DNA from: Rhodococcus sp. 06-462-5
GTDB lineage: Bacteria > Actinomycetota > Actinomycetes > Mycobacteriales > Mycobacteriaceae
Direction of reading: 5' to 3'
Assembly (NCBI RefSeq): GCF_002258315.1
Contig: NZ_NOYD01000061.1
Location: forward strand, 1-64,000
Length of the DNA stretch: 64,000 nucleotides
The notes under the pieces were generated by a model. That model had not been told where the DNA came from. It saw only the letters and a program-made list of their open reading frames with translations, and searched no databases. Position numbers and translations under genes: made by a program. How positions within the stretch are numbered: position 1 is the first letter of the stretch; each line of letters starts with the position of its first letter. Shown one piece after another: positions 32,763 through 41,680 of this stretch.

Positions 32763-33734
32763 TCAGGCCGGCTCTCTCATCACACCGATGTGACGGACGG
32801 TGTCCGATACACCCGGGAGTTCCCGAGGCTCGGACCAGGTGTTCAACCCGTCGGCGCTGTCGGAGTAGAAGTACTTCCGGTTGGTGTAGTCGTCGTAGTA
32901 CAACCGCCATGTGCCGTCGGGCAATTCGATGACGGCCGGACCTTCTTTCAGTGGTCCGAAATCGCGGCTGGGGACGAGGGTGTACGGACCGATCAACGAC
33001 GGCGCCGTCCAGTGTTCGAGTACCTTGTGGGTCTCGTTCTTGGTGAACGCGTGATAGGTCGGCCCCACTTTGGCCACCGTGGTGTCGATGTGGTCCGCAC
33101 CGATGCCGACGAACGGAACCGGAAAGCTCCACATCCTCAGGCCCGGATCCATGGCCGTCATCAGATACGGGACGAACCCGCCGCCGGTCGACAGCGACAC
33201 GATGACGCTGACGCGGTCGCCCTCGACGAACCACTCCGGTGCCCATGCCTTCGTGGTGAACGGAGACAATGACGGTCCGTCCGAGAAGCCGGCCGATCCG
33301 CTGAATCCGGGAGGGCTGGCAGATCCGGTACCGGCTCCCGTGCCCGGCAGGAAAGCGCAGCAGAACGGGATCGGGAAGTTCTGCAGGAACGTCCAATTCA
33401 CGCGGTCACTGCTGCGCGCGAAGCCGATGTTCGCCCCGCCGCCGGTCGTGTACGTCACGTAGTACATGCCGTCGGTGTGCCGGAACATGCTCGCGTCGCG
33501 CACCACGCCGGACGGAGGTCGGTACGCCGCTGTCTGCAGCGCGGTGAAATCGGTGCCGTCGCCGGATTCGTAGACATCCATGTCTCGATCGCTGTCGTTG
33601 CTGAACGCCACCATCGTGTAGCGCCACGCAGAGGGTGTAGCGGCACCGATTCCTGCACCGGAGAAGAGCAGCCCGGCGAGCGCCAGGATCACCATCGGTA
33701 CGACGAGAAGGAACCTGCGTACGGTCGATATCAC
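32763..33734 (-). CDS. Secreted glycoside hydrolase-like beta-propeller (GH43/GH32-type)
   Basis: A 323-residue exported protein. The signal peptide (STVRRFLLVVPMVILALAG) cleaves around GIGA. The mature part has propeller blade repeats such as MYYVTYTTGGGANIGFARSS, EGPAVIELPDGTWRLYYDDY and KYFYSDSADGLNTWS, a pattern of the GH43 five-bladed arabinanase/xylosidase fold. Catalytic acids cannot be assigned with certainty. The arabinose operon 6 kb away makes arabinan-type glycan a reasonable idea, but that is inference. The GTG start lacks a strong ribosome-binding site. Confidence 0.72.
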   Translation of the reverse strand: MISTVRRFLLVVPMVILALAGLLFSGAGIGAATPSAWRYTMVAFSNDSDRDMDVYESGDGTDFTALQTAAYRPPSGVVRDASMFRHTDGMYYVTYTTGGGANIGFARSSDRVNWTFLQNFPIPFCCAFLPGTGAGTGSASPPGFSGSAGFSDGPSLSPFTTKAWAPEWFVEGDRVSVIVSLSTGGGFVPYLMTAMDPGLRMWSFPVPFVGIGADHIDTTVAKVGPTYHAFTKNETHKVLEHWTAPSLIGPYTLVPSRDFGPLKEGPAVIELPDGTWRLYYDDYTNRKYFYSDSADGLNTWSEPRELPGVSDTVRHIGVMREPA

Positions 33735-33775
33735 CGAAGCAGTATGTCCGACCCGTACGCACCATACGTACCTTT

Positions 33776-33800
33776 GGTAACAGAACAACAGATTGTTACC
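33776..33800. promoter_or_regulatory. Inverted repeat GGTAACA-N11-TGTTACC
   Basis: A 7-bp perfect dyad in the 73-bp gap upstream of the GH43-like gene. It may be the operator for that gene; no regulator is adjacent. Confidence 0.4.
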
Positions 33801-33807
33801 GATGTTG

Positions 33808-35415
33808 TTATGAATGCGAAATGTACTGCGTAACGGGCTTGGCCTGGTACATCTCGTGATCTGCATCGTCGAGTATGTCCAACGCACTTCGGGTGTCGTC
33901 GCGGTCGACGGTGACGCCACCGATGCTCGCAGTCACCGTCAACTTCCGCCCCGCGACCGTGATCGGTGTGGCGAGTTCGGCGCGAACATCATCGGCCTCG
34001 GTACCCACACACCGCGACACGACCGCCACGAACTCGTCGCCTCCGATACGCCCCACGAATGCCTCGGCCGGGAGGGCTCGCGTCAGACGGTCTGCCACCA
34101 CACCCAGAACGGCGTCGCCGACGGTATGGCCGTACAGATCGTTGATCGTCTTGAAGTTGTCGAGGTCGATGAACAGCACGGCCATCGAGTCCTCGCGGTC
34201 GGACTCGGCCAACTGTTCGTCCAGGCGAGCCAGGATCAACGGCCTGTTCGGCAGACCGGTCAGGTCGTCGTGTGTGGCCGCGTGCTCGAGCTTCATGCTC
34301 ATCCGGTAGGTGTCGGTGATGTCGACGAACGTCGCGACGACCGAGGGGGTCGCGTCGCCCGCAGTGAGCATCGTCGCGGTCAAGGACAGCCAGAAGTGCC
34401 GGCCGTCCCGGCGCCGTTCGATTCCGATGACGGCCTGGCAGGGCTGTCCGGTCTTCCTGGTGATGGCGACTGGATGCTCGTGGGGGTGAATCGGCCCTTC
34501 GTCGGTGCCGTACACGCGGAACGGAAGGACCGATGCCTGCCCTGCTGTCGCCACTCCGACCTGGATGTCGAGAATCGTCTTCGCTGCGAGGTTCGCCGAT
34601 TCGATGCGGCCGGAGTGGTCGAGGACGACCACTCCCGCCTCCAGCGATTCCACGACGGCGGTGAAGTGTTCCTCGACTCTGCGCACCGCACTCTGGTCGG
34701 CACAGACCAACACGTAGCCGTCGGGCATCTGGGCTGCGGAGACCATCACGGCCAGCGCCGATCCGTCCGCGTGCCGGTGCGACTCGCACAGCCGACCACC
34801 GAGAGCGAGAATGGCCGCCGGATCGCAGGGCACCCCCACTGCATGCGAGACGCTGCGACCGAGTACGTCCGCGGCCGGTCGTCCGTAGACCGACTCGGCA
34901 GCGGGATTCCAACTCGACACCAGACCGTCTGCGGACACCCCGATGATGGCGTCGCTGACGTGCTCGACCAGTGCGGCCTGCTTCTGCAGCGCCCTCTGCG
35001 CAGCCTTGTGCTCGGTGAGATCCCGAAGTATGACCTGATACGCCGGCTCGCCGTTCCACATCGTGCGAACCGAGACCGCTTCCATCGTCAGGACCGTCCC
35101 GTCGAGGGCCAGTACCGTCGCCTCCGACGCTGCGCTGGCGGTGCCGTGCGTGTCGAGGGCAGCGATCCGTTCGAGCATGGGCCCGACGGACTCGGGGGCG
35201 ATGAATGCGGTGATCGGGCGGCCGATGACGTCGGCGGCACTCTCGGCGCGGAGGTACCTCATCCCAGCCGGGTTGAGGTAGACCAGCATGCCTCGTCGGT
35301 GGACTCCGATCGCGTCCGGCGAATGTTCGACGAGAACCCGATATCGATCGGCCAATCCTGGCGATGCGGCACGTGAATCAGGGTCGCCGACGCTTTCGCG
35401 CTCCCCTGGGTCCAT
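33808..35415 (-). CDS. PAS-PAS-PAS-GGDEF diguanylate cyclase
   Basis: A 535-residue cytosolic sensor with three PAS units (about 25-145, 150-250, 255-370) and a GGDEF domain (about 378-530). The catalytic RIGGDEFVAV and metal/substrate segment LFIDLDNFKTINDLYG are intact, so it should make c-di-GMP. No RxxD inhibitory site precedes the GGDEF motif, and there is no EAL domain. No transmembrane segment is seen, so the signal is intracellular. The ATG at 35415 is the most likely start; an ATG 12 codons earlier is open. Confidence 0.88.
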   Translation of the reverse strand: MDPGERESVGDPDSRAASPGLADRYRVLVEHSPDAIGVHRRGMLVYLNPAGMRYLRAESAADVIGRPITAFIAPESVGPMLERIAALDTHGTASAASEATVLALDGTVLTMEAVSVRTMWNGEPAYQVILRDLTEHKAAQRALQKQAALVEHVSDAIIGVSADGLVSSWNPAAESVYGRPAADVLGRSVSHAVGVPCDPAAILALGGRLCESHRHADGSALAVMVSAAQMPDGYVLVCADQSAVRRVEEHFTAVVESLEAGVVVLDHSGRIESANLAAKTILDIQVGVATAGQASVLPFRVYGTDEGPIHPHEHPVAITRKTGQPCQAVIGIERRRDGRHFWLSLTATMLTAGDATPSVVATFVDITDTYRMSMKLEHAATHDDLTGLPNRPLILARLDEQLAESDREDSMAVLFIDLDNFKTINDLYGHTVGDAVLGVVADRLTRALPAEAFVGRIGGDEFVAVVSRCVGTEADDVRAELATPITVAGRKLTVTASIGGVTVDRDDTRSALDILDDADHEMYQAKPVTQYISHS

Positions 35416-35489
35416 GCTCGGTCCTCGCGTTCGTAGACGGACGGTCAACACCCGATTGAACCACCTACCCAGGCACCACTGGAGTCTCG

Positions 35490-35578
35490 CGCCCGATTCG
35501 GGCGATATGCCTCTTTCTCGGCTGGACCCGATGCCGGTTTACCGGGCTAAATCGAGGAGCGAGCCGAATCCGGTTCGC
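35490..35578. other. Palindrome and hairpin in the GGDEF/ketosynthase intergenic region
   Basis: The 191-bp divergent region holds a palindrome CGCCCGATTCGGGCG (35490-35504) and a 7-bp stem GCGAGCC/GGTTCGC (35559-35578) just before the ketosynthase start. The first looks like an operator, the second like a leader hairpin. I cannot assign either to a known riboswitch. Confidence 0.35.
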
Positions 35579-35606
35579 GTACCTCGAAAAGAAATGGATT
35601 TCGACG

Positions 35607-36764
35607 ATGAGCTCTCATGGCATCGACATCACCGGGATCGGCGCACTGTCCGGCTACGGCTGGGGCGCATCCGCACTGTGGGACGGCCTCTTCACAGGCA
35701 AGGCGGCTGCCACCCTGCACCACGACCACACCGGACTGGGACACAATCCGGTCTGGCTGGCGAAGGTCCCCGACGGCGGGGACGAGAACGACGGATCGAG
35801 TCGGTTCGGGCGTGCACTTCGCGGGGCCGCCCGCGAAGCCATCGATGACGCGATGGCGCGGGGCTGGCAGCCGGGTCGGCGGGTGGGTCTGATCCACGCC
35901 GTCGTCCTGGGTGAAGTGGACGAGTGGCGCAACTTCTATCTGCGCGACGGCGGAGAACGCCGTGTTCGGGACTATCTGACGCTGATGCCGTCGACCCCGG
36001 TATCGCTGCTGATGCAGGAATACGGCTTTCACGGCCCGGCCATGAACGTCTCGGCGATGTGCGCGTCGGGCAATGCAGGTCTGCTCACCGCCAAGATGTG
36101 GCTCGATACCGGATTCGTCGACGACGTGGTGTTCGTCGCCACCGATCTGTCCCTGACTCCGGAGAACATCGAACACTTCGTCAAGCTCGGCGTCGGTGTG
36201 GTCGACGTGGAGCCGCAGGAAGGGTGCCGGCCGTTCCAGGAAGGCAGCCGCGGGTTCGGAATGGGCGAGGCCGCAACGGCATTCGTCCTGTCGTCGCGAA
36301 GCTCGGCCTCCTATGCACGGGTGCTGGGCGGTTCGATGACACACGACGCGTTTCATGCCACCTCGATCGACCCGTCGCTCACCCAGGTGCGGGCCTGCTT
36401 CGAGCAGGCGTTGGTCGACGCCGACGTCACTGCCCGGCAGGTGCGATATCTCAACGCCCACGGACCCGGCACCGCGCAGTGCGATGCTGCAGAAACCACC
36501 ATGTTGGAGACGGTGCTGGACTCCCACGCGCAGGTGTATTCGGTGAAGCCGTTGACGGGGCATTGCCAGGGCGCGGCGTCGGCGATCGAGACCATCTCGG
36601 CGGTCATGGGATTCGAGCGCGGACTCGTGCCTGCAGCCCCGCAGGTATCCGATGCGCACCCGTTGCTGCTCGACGGTTTCACCGCTGCCGAGCCCGGATT
36701 GACCGTCAAATCGTCCCTGGGAATGGGCGGACACAACTCGGTGGTGGTGTTGGCACCGGCATGA
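35607..36764 (+). CDS. Orphan beta-ketoacyl synthase-like protein
   Basis: A 385-residue thiolase-fold ketosynthase, about the size of FabF. The triad is intact: Cys152 in VSAMCASGNA, His285 in NAHGPGT and His319 in KPLTGHCQGAAS. The first His motif reads HGPGT in place of the usual HGTGT, and the Cys loop lacks the SxACSSS form, so it is a divergent branch. No carrier protein, malonyltransferase or ketoreductase is near. It may extend or cyclise an acyl chain supplied by another cluster, or act as a chain initiator. Confidence 0.83.
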   Translation: MSSHGIDITGIGALSGYGWGASALWDGLFTGKAAATLHHDHTGLGHNPVWLAKVPDGGDENDGSSRFGRALRGAAREAIDDAMARGWQPGRRVGLIHAVVLGEVDEWRNFYLRDGGERRVRDYLTLMPSTPVSLLMQEYGFHGPAMNVSAMCASGNAGLLTAKMWLDTGFVDDVVFVATDLSLTPENIEHFVKLGVGVVDVEPQEGCRPFQEGSRGFGMGEAATAFVLSSRSSASYARVLGGSMTHDAFHATSIDPSLTQVRACFEQALVDADVTARQVRYLNAHGPGTAQCDAAETTMLETVLDSHAQVYSVKPLTGHCQGAASAIETISAVMGFERGLVPAAPQVSDAHPLLLDGFTAAEPGLTVKSSLGMGGHNSVVVLAPA

Positions 36765-36778
36765 GTCGTCATCGGGGG

Positions 36779-36804
36779 CTCGGCAGCTCGCGTGGGCTGC
36801 CGAG
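36779..36804. terminator. Hairpin after the ketosynthase gene
   Basis: CTCGGCAGC (36779-36787) pairs exactly with GCTGCCGAG (36796-36804) around an 8-nt loop, 14 nt after the ketosynthase stop and facing the convergent DUF5519 gene. Confidence 0.65.
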
Positions 36805-36822
36805 CTCCCGAGCGCCGCTCGG

Positions 36823-36859
36823 CGATCGAGCGATCGAGCGATCGAGCGATCGAGCGATC
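36823..36859. repeat. Tandem octamer CGATCGAG repeat, about 4.6 copies
   Basis: Four perfect copies of the self-complementary-rich octamer CGATCGAG and a partial fifth abut the stop codon of the DUF5519 gene (TCA at 36858-36860). Slippage here would not change protein but could alter the 3' end. It is not a CRISPR array. Confidence 0.85.
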
Positions 36860-37481
36860 AGCCTGTGCTGACGGCAGTTTCGACAATGCGATGGAGGATC
36901 CGGGTGATCTGCTCGACGTCGTGACGGTCTCGAGGCGAGTACAGCAGGACGTAGGGCTCGGGAAGTCCGATCGGTGGGCGGCCGGCCAGCGGATGCAATT
37001 CTCCCCAACCGGCATCGATGATGCGCTTGGCGTCGCCGTGCTGCGCGACGACGTGCAGCGACCCGTCGCTGGGGTGGACGTGAGCGATCTCCCCACCGGC
37101 TTGTCTCACCACACCGGGTCGTCGGGCCTCGGCGACCACGTACAGAGCCTGCCCGCGCTTCTCGAAATGACTTGTGCCCAGGTAAAGACGATCGGAATCT
37201 GCACGCGCACAGGACTCGAGGACGTCGAACACCGACACCGGGCCGCCCGGCGCGATTCCGTTCAGCTGGCGATGCGGAATCGGATAAGGGGCCACCGACG
37301 GACGGGGGCCGGGCCGGGCCGGCAGCTCCCACACCGACGATGCGGCGTCGACGCCACGCACGGTCAACGGATCCCTACCGAGCGGGGTGAGGATCTTGGT
37401 GATTGCCCACCCCACCATGTTGGCGGGTAGCCCACCGGGGCCGAGCGCTTTCCACGCCGCGTAGTCCTCGGCGATGTTCAC
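36858..37481 (-). CDS. DUF5519 (luciferase-like domain) protein
   Basis: A 207-residue protein. The C-terminal half has the DUF5519 pattern: HVHPSDGSLHVV, DAKRIIDAGWGELHPLAG, LLYSPRD, EQITRILH. The domain is named for an odd similarity to a plant luciferase part; function is unknown. The N-terminal half (about 1-95) has a helix and a proline-rich linker with VWELPARPGPRP. It ends at a tandem octamer repeat. A zinc-ribbon gene lies 22 nt downstream of its start, in the same direction. Confidence 0.78.
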   Translation of the reverse strand: MNIAEDYAAWKALGPGGLPANMVGWAITKILTPLGRDPLTVRGVDAASSVWELPARPGPRPSVAPYPIPHRQLNGIAPGGPVSVFDVLESCARADSDRLYLGTSHFEKRGQALYVVAEARRPGVVRQAGGEIAHVHPSDGSLHVVAQHGDAKRIIDAGWGELHPLAGRPPIGLPEPYVLLYSPRDRHDVEQITRILHRIVETAVSTG

Positions 37482-37503
37482 GAGCCGAGGATTCTGGAGG
37501 CTT

Positions 37504-37707
37504 TCACACCGACACTGCCTCGCCGCAGATTCCGCACTGCTCGAACTCGACCCGCTTCCAGCGTGCGACCGGAACGAAGAACAGTGTGAACTGCTGGTAC
37601 TGCTTCATGCGCGCCCACTGCGTGACGTTGTGGCAACGCGGGCAGGTTCGCGTGGCACCCGAGCCGATGTGTTTGCGCTTGCTGCCGAAGCCGAAGAGAA
37701 GGAACAT
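37504..37707 (-). CDS. Small zinc-ribbon membrane-associated protein
   Basis: A 67-residue protein with a hydrophobic start (MFLLFGFG), CPRCHN, a hydrophobic middle (FTLFFVPVARWKR) and CGICGEAV. The two CxxC pairs form a zinc ribbon of the zinc_ribbon_15 type, common as small actinobacterial proteins of unknown role. The start at 37707 is chosen because the earlier in-frame ATG at 37749 lies in the preceding hairpin. It is probably cotranscribed with the DUF5519 gene. Confidence 0.75.
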   Translation of the reverse strand: MFLLFGFGSKRKHIGSGATRTCPRCHNVTQWARMKQYQQFTLFFVPVARWKRVEFEQCGICGEAVSV

Positions 37708-37748
37708 CAGCCCAGCATAGGCGGCACGAACAGCCGCCGAACTCGGCA

Positions 37749-37791
37749 CAGCACGGTCACCGTCGCATTCGTGTCGACTGTGACCGTGCTG
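37749..37791 (-). terminator. Hairpin terminator after fdhA
   Basis: CAGCACGGTCAC (37749-37760) pairs perfectly with GTGACCGTGCTG (37780-37791), a 12-bp stem with a 19-nt loop. It lies 13 nt past the fdhA stop and upstream of the zinc-ribbon start, so it probably separates the two transcripts. Confidence 0.65.
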
Positions 37792-37803
37792 GACCGGATG
37801 CTG

Positions 37804-39021
37804 TCAGCTCGCGATCATGCCGTGCGGATCGATGACGAACTTCTGTGCGACTCCACTGTCGAATTCACGGTAGCCCCGCGGTGCGTCGTCGAGGGTGATG
37901 ACCGTCGCGTTCACCGCCTTCGCGATCGAAACACGTTCCTTCAGAATCGCATTCATCAACTCGCGGTGGTAGCTCATCACCGGGCACTGCCCGGTGGCGA
38001 ACGACAGCGACTTTGCCCAACCGGTGCCGAGGCTGAGCGACAGAGCTCCACGCTGAGCAGCCTCGTCCACGCCGCCCGGATCGCCGGTCACGTACAACCC
38101 CGGGATGCCGATTCCGCCGCCCGCAGTGGTGATGTCCATCAACGAGTTCAGAACCGTGGCCGGGGCCTCCCTCGACGAATCTCCACCGTGACCACGGGCC
38201 TCGAAGCCGACTGCATCCACCGCGGCATCGACCTCGGGCACGCCGAGAATCTGTTCGATCTGCTCCTGCGGTGCACCCTTGCCCACGTCGACGGTCTCGC
38301 AGCCGAACGTTCGCGCCTGGGCCAACCGGTCGGCGTTCATGTCGCCGACGATCACCACCGAAGCTCCCAGCAATTGCGCACCGACTGCGGCGGCGAGGCC
38401 GACCGGTCCCGCGCCCGCTATGTACACCGTCGCACCGGGTTTGACACCTGCGGTGACGGCTCCGTGGAAGCCGGTGGGGAAGATGTCCGAGAGCATCGTC
38501 AGGTCCAGAATCTTCTCCAGAGCCTGGTCGCGATCGGGGAACTTCAGCAGGTTGAAGTCTGCGTAGGGTGCCATGACGTATTCGGCCTGGCCGCCGACCC
38601 AACCGCCCATGTCGACGTAGCCGAACGCCGAGCCCGGTCGATCGGGATTGACGTTGAGGCAGATTCCTGTCTTGCGCTCCTTGCAGTTTCGACACCGTCC
38701 GCAGGCGATGTTGAACGGAACCGAGCAGATGTCTCCCACCTTCAGGAACTCGACGTCGCGTCCGACCTCGACGATTTCACCGGTGATCTCGTGCCCGAGC
38801 ACCAGCCCCTCGGGCGCGGTCGTGCGCCCACGAACCATGTGCTGGTCACTGCCGCAGATGTTGGTCGAGACGACCTTCAGAATCACTCCGTGCTCGCACT
38901 TGCGTCCGATGTTTGCCGGGTTCACTCCGGGGCCGTCGGTCAACTCCAGGCCCGGAAAGGCAATGTCCTGAACCTCCACCTTGCCCGGTCCTGCGTACGT
39001 CACTGCTCTGTTGTCTGCCAT
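37804..39021 (-). CDS. fdhA: Glutathione-independent formaldehyde dehydrogenase
   Basis: A 405-residue zinc-dependent, NAD-linked medium-chain dehydrogenase of the FdhA family (Pseudomonas enzyme about 400 residues). Catalytic zinc region STNICGSDQH and GHEITGEIVE, structural-zinc cysteines CGRCRNCKERKTGIC, and the NAD motif YIAGAGPVGLAAAVGAQLLGA are present (quoted in part). It oxidises formaldehyde to formate, with tightly bound NAD in known members, without glutathione. It is a detoxification enzyme in the cytosol. No formate dehydrogenase is adjacent. An inverted-repeat terminator follows. Confidence 0.9.
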   Translation of the reverse strand: MADNRAVTYAGPGKVEVQDIAFPGLELTDGPGVNPANIGRKCEHGVILKVVSTNICGSDQHMVRGRTTAPEGLVLGHEITGEIVEVGRDVEFLKVGDICSVPFNIACGRCRNCKERKTGICLNVNPDRPGSAFGYVDMGGWVGGQAEYVMAPYADFNLLKFPDRDQALEKILDLTMLSDIFPTGFHGAVTAGVKPGATVYIAGAGPVGLAAAVGAQLLGASVVIVGDMNADRLAQARTFGCETVDVGKGAPQEQIEQILGVPEVDAAVDAVGFEARGHGGDSSREAPATVLNSLMDITTAGGGIGIPGLYVTGDPGGVDEAAQRGALSLSLGTGWAKSLSFATGQCPVMSYHRELMNAILKERVSIAKAVNATVITLDDAPRGYREFDSGVAQKFVIDPHGMIAS

Positions 39022-39236
39022 GAGTTCTCCTCTTCGTTGAGTGAGTTGCGTGACCGGCGGGCGAGATCATCGAACCGATCGCACATGTGGCCCGCATCAC
39101 ACCAGTATGCACAGCAACGAATACGGTCGCTGCCGAGAACTCCGATCGGGACCTACGACCGCGAGGCCGACGTGAGACGAACGCTCGATCTCGCGATCCA
39201 CTTGCCTTTCCATCCGACGCACTTGACTCGATGCGA

Positions 39237-39250
39237 TGTTAGCGCTCACA
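39237..39250. promoter_or_regulatory. LacI/AraR-type operator upstream of araB
   Basis: TGTTAGCGCTCACA is a near-perfect palindrome of the LacI-family TGTNAGCGCTNACA type, with one mismatch. A -35-like TTGACT lies at 39223-39228, so the site overlaps the promoter region 46 nt before the araB start. It fits a LacI-type AraR regulator, such as that of corynebacteria, encoded elsewhere. Confidence 0.7.
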
Positions 39251-39295
39251 CTGTGTTGCACACGTCACAGTCGGTGACCCACGAAGGAGATCTGC

Positions 39296-40969
39296 ATGCC
39301 GGTAGACCGATACACGGTGGGGGTCGACTACGGCACTCTGTCCGGACGCGCCGTCGTCGTTCGAGTGTCCGACGGCGCCGAAATCGCCTCGGCAGTGCAC
39401 GATTACCGACACGCAGTGCTCGAGGAGACGCTGCCCGACGGCACGGTCCGATTGCCCGACGCATGGGCTCTGCAGGTCCCCGACGACTATCGCGACGTCC
39501 TGCGTCGTGCGGTTCCGGCTGCGCTGGCCGCCGCAGGCATCGCACCCGAGCAGGTGGTCGGCATCGGTACCGACTTCACCGCCTGCACCATGGTGCCCAC
39601 CTACGCCGACGGCACTCCACTCTGTGAAGACCCGCGCTTCGCCGATCGACCGCACTCGTACGTGAAATTGTGGAAACACCATGCAGCACAGGGGCAGGCG
39701 GACCGCATCAACGATCTCGCTGCCCGTCGCGGCGAGAGTTGGCTGCCTCGCTACGGCGGACTGATCTCCTCGGAATGGGAGTTCGCCAAGGCGCTGCAGA
39801 TTCACGAGGAAGATTCCGAGATCTACGACGCGATGGACCGGTGGGTCGAAGCGGCCGATTGGATCGTCTGGCAGCTCTGCGGGCACTACGTACGCAACGC
39901 GTGCACAGCCGGATACAAGGGCATCTATCAGGACGGGCACTACCCGTCCGTGGACTTCCTCACCGAACTGGCACCGGGGTTCGGATCCTTCGTCGCCGAC
40001 AAGCTCGATCAGCCGATGGGCGAGTTGGGCTCTCGAGCAGGTACGTTGACCGCCGAGGCTGCGCACTGGACCGGGCTGCCCGAGGGCATCGCGGTTGCTG
40101 TCGGCAACGTCGATGCGCACGTGACGGCGCCCGCGGCCGGCGCAGTTGAACCGGGCCGGATGGTCGCCATCATGGGAACCTCGACCTGCCATGTGATGAG
40201 CTCGACCGTCTTGAAGGAAGTTCCCGGCATGTGCGGGGTGGTGGACGGCGGAATCGTCGCCGGATCCTTCGGCTACGAGGCAGGACAGAGCGGCGTCGGC
40301 GACATCTTCGGATGGTTCACGCGCACAGCGGTTCCCGCGTCGTACAGCGAGGCCGCTGCCGCGGCAGGTGAGTCGGTACACGAGTACCTGACTCGGCTCG
40401 CGCAGTCGCAGGACGTGGGTGAGCACGGGCTCGTCGCGCTCGACTGGCACAGCGGCAACCGATCGGTCCTGGTCGATCACGAGCTCTCCGGGCTGGTCAT
40501 CGGGACCACGCTGGCGACGCGTCCCGAGGACACCTACCGTGCGCTGCTCGAAGCAACGGCGTTCGGAACCCGCGTCATCGTGGAGACGTTCCGCGACAGC
40601 GGCGTTCCGGTCGAAGAGTTCGTGGTGGCAGGTGGGCTGGCCCGCAACCCGCTGCTGATGCAGATCTACGCCGATGTGTTGCGAATGCCGTTGTCGGTCA
40701 TCGCCTCTGCCCAGGGCCCGGCCCTGGGTTCCGCCATTCATGCCGCGGTGGCGGCCGGGTGCTACTCCGATGTGCCCGTTGCATCGAAGTCGATGGGCAA
40801 GGTACGTCGCGCCGCATTCGTGCCCGACGAATCGCGATCCGAGGCGTACGACTCTCTCTTCGAGATCTATCTGGAATTGCACGACCGGTTCGGCAGGGAC
40901 GTGCCGACCATGCGCCGTCTGCGAGCGCTCCGACGTGACGCACTGACTGGGAAGGTGGATGCACGATGA
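39296..40969 (+). CDS. araB: L-ribulokinase
   Basis: A 557-residue FGGY-family sugar kinase. N-terminal VGVDYGTLSGRAVVVRVSDG is the ATPase start, GIGTDFTACTMVP is the ribulokinase-specific region, and IMGTSTCHVM and GGLARNPLLMQIYADVL are the FGGY signature areas. It phosphorylates L-ribulose to L-ribulose-5-phosphate. AAGGAG precedes the ATG at 39296. It is the first gene of araB-araD-araA, with araD starting at a 4-nt overlap. A LacI-type site upstream suggests arabinose induction. Confidence 0.94.
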   Translation: MPVDRYTVGVDYGTLSGRAVVVRVSDGAEIASAVHDYRHAVLEETLPDGTVRLPDAWALQVPDDYRDVLRRAVPAALAAAGIAPEQVVGIGTDFTACTMVPTYADGTPLCEDPRFADRPHSYVKLWKHHAAQGQADRINDLAARRGESWLPRYGGLISSEWEFAKALQIHEEDSEIYDAMDRWVEAADWIVWQLCGHYVRNACTAGYKGIYQDGHYPSVDFLTELAPGFGSFVADKLDQPMGELGSRAGTLTAEAAHWTGLPEGIAVAVGNVDAHVTAPAAGAVEPGRMVAIMGTSTCHVMSSTVLKEVPGMCGVVDGGIVAGSFGYEAGQSGVGDIFGWFTRTAVPASYSEAAAAAGESVHEYLTRLAQSQDVGEHGLVALDWHSGNRSVLVDHELSGLVIGTTLATRPEDTYRALLEATAFGTRVIVETFRDSGVPVEEFVVAGGLARNPLLMQIYADVLRMPLSVIASAQGPALGSAIHAAVAAGCYSDVPVASKSMGKVRRAAFVPDESRSEAYDSLFEIYLELHDRFGRDVPTMRRLRALRRDALTGKVDAR

Positions 40970-41643
40970 CCGTTGTCGACGACGTGCGCGACGTCATCGA
41001 GGAGATCCGCCGCGACGTGTGCACCCTGCACGCCGAACTGGTGCGGTACGGACTGGTCGTGTGGACGGCAGGCAACGTCTCGGCGCGGGTCCCCGGCCGG
41101 GATCTGATGGTCATCAAGCCCAGCGGTGTCTCCTACGACGACCTGACGCCCGGCAACATGGTGGTGTGCGATCTGTACGGCAGGGTGGTCGAGGGTGACC
41201 ATGCACCGTCCTCGGATACCGAGGCGCAGGCCTATGTCTACCGGCACCTCGAGCACATCGGCGGTGTGGTGCACACACATTCGCCGTACGCGGTGGCGTG
41301 GGCGGCCAGAGGAGAACCGATCCCCGTGGTCACCACGATGTGCGCGGACGAGTTCGGCGGCGACATTCCGGTCGGGCCCTTCGCCGCGATAGGCGACGAC
41401 TCGATCGGGCGCGGCATCGTCGACACCCTCGCGGACAGTCGATCTCCGGCGGTCCTGATGCAGAACCACGGCGTGTTCGCAGTAGGGCCGACGGCCAGGG
41501 CTGCCGTCAAAGCAGCGGTCATGTGCGAGGACGTCGCGAGGTCGGTACACCTGTCCTACCAACTGGGACAACCACTTCCCATTCCCAGCTCGAAGGTCGA
41601 CGCACTCTACGACCGCTACCAGAACGTCTACGGCCAGCGCTGA
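40966..41643 (+). CDS. araD: L-ribulose-5-phosphate 4-epimerase
   Basis: A 225-residue class II aldolase-fold enzyme, the usual AraD length. Zinc and phosphate motifs are seen: [43 protein letters not shown] and [11 protein letters not shown]. It converts L-ribulose-5-phosphate to D-xylulose-5-phosphate, feeding the pentose phosphate pathway. The ATG overlaps the araB stop (ATGA) and it precedes araA by 37 nt. Confidence 0.94.
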   Translation: MTVVDDVRDVIEEIRRDVCTLHAELVRYGLVVWTAGNVSARVPGRDLMVIKPSGVSYDDLTPGNMVVCDLYGRVVEGDHAPSSDTEAQAYVYRHLEHIGGVVHTHSPYAVAWAARGEPIPVVTTMCADEFGGDIPVGPFAAIGDDSIGRGIVDTLADSRSPAVLMQNHGVFAVGPTARAAVKAAVMCEDVARSVHLSYQLGQPLPIPSSKVDALYDRYQNVYGQR

Positions 41644-41680
41644 CCGGCGCGCCGCATCTTCTCTCCACGGAGGTACCCCC

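Noticed and set aside
35490-35606. Known riboswitch upstream of the ketosynthase
   Set aside because: The hairpins do not match any aptamer consensus I can recall, so only unnamed structure is reported.
36823-36859. Tandem CGATCGAG repeat as a CRISPR or attachment site
   Set aside because: No spacers, only 8-bp units, no cas genes or integrase.
39251-39270. CTGTG-N10-CACAG upstream of araB as a CRP/GlxR site
   Set aside because: The spacing is 2 bp longer than TGTGA-N6-TCACA, so the half sites are out of register.
37474-39627. Long open frame of about 717 codons on the plus strand across fdhA
   Set aside because: It is antisense to a clear formaldehyde dehydrogenase, lacks any domain and reflects the low stop frequency of GC-rich DNA.
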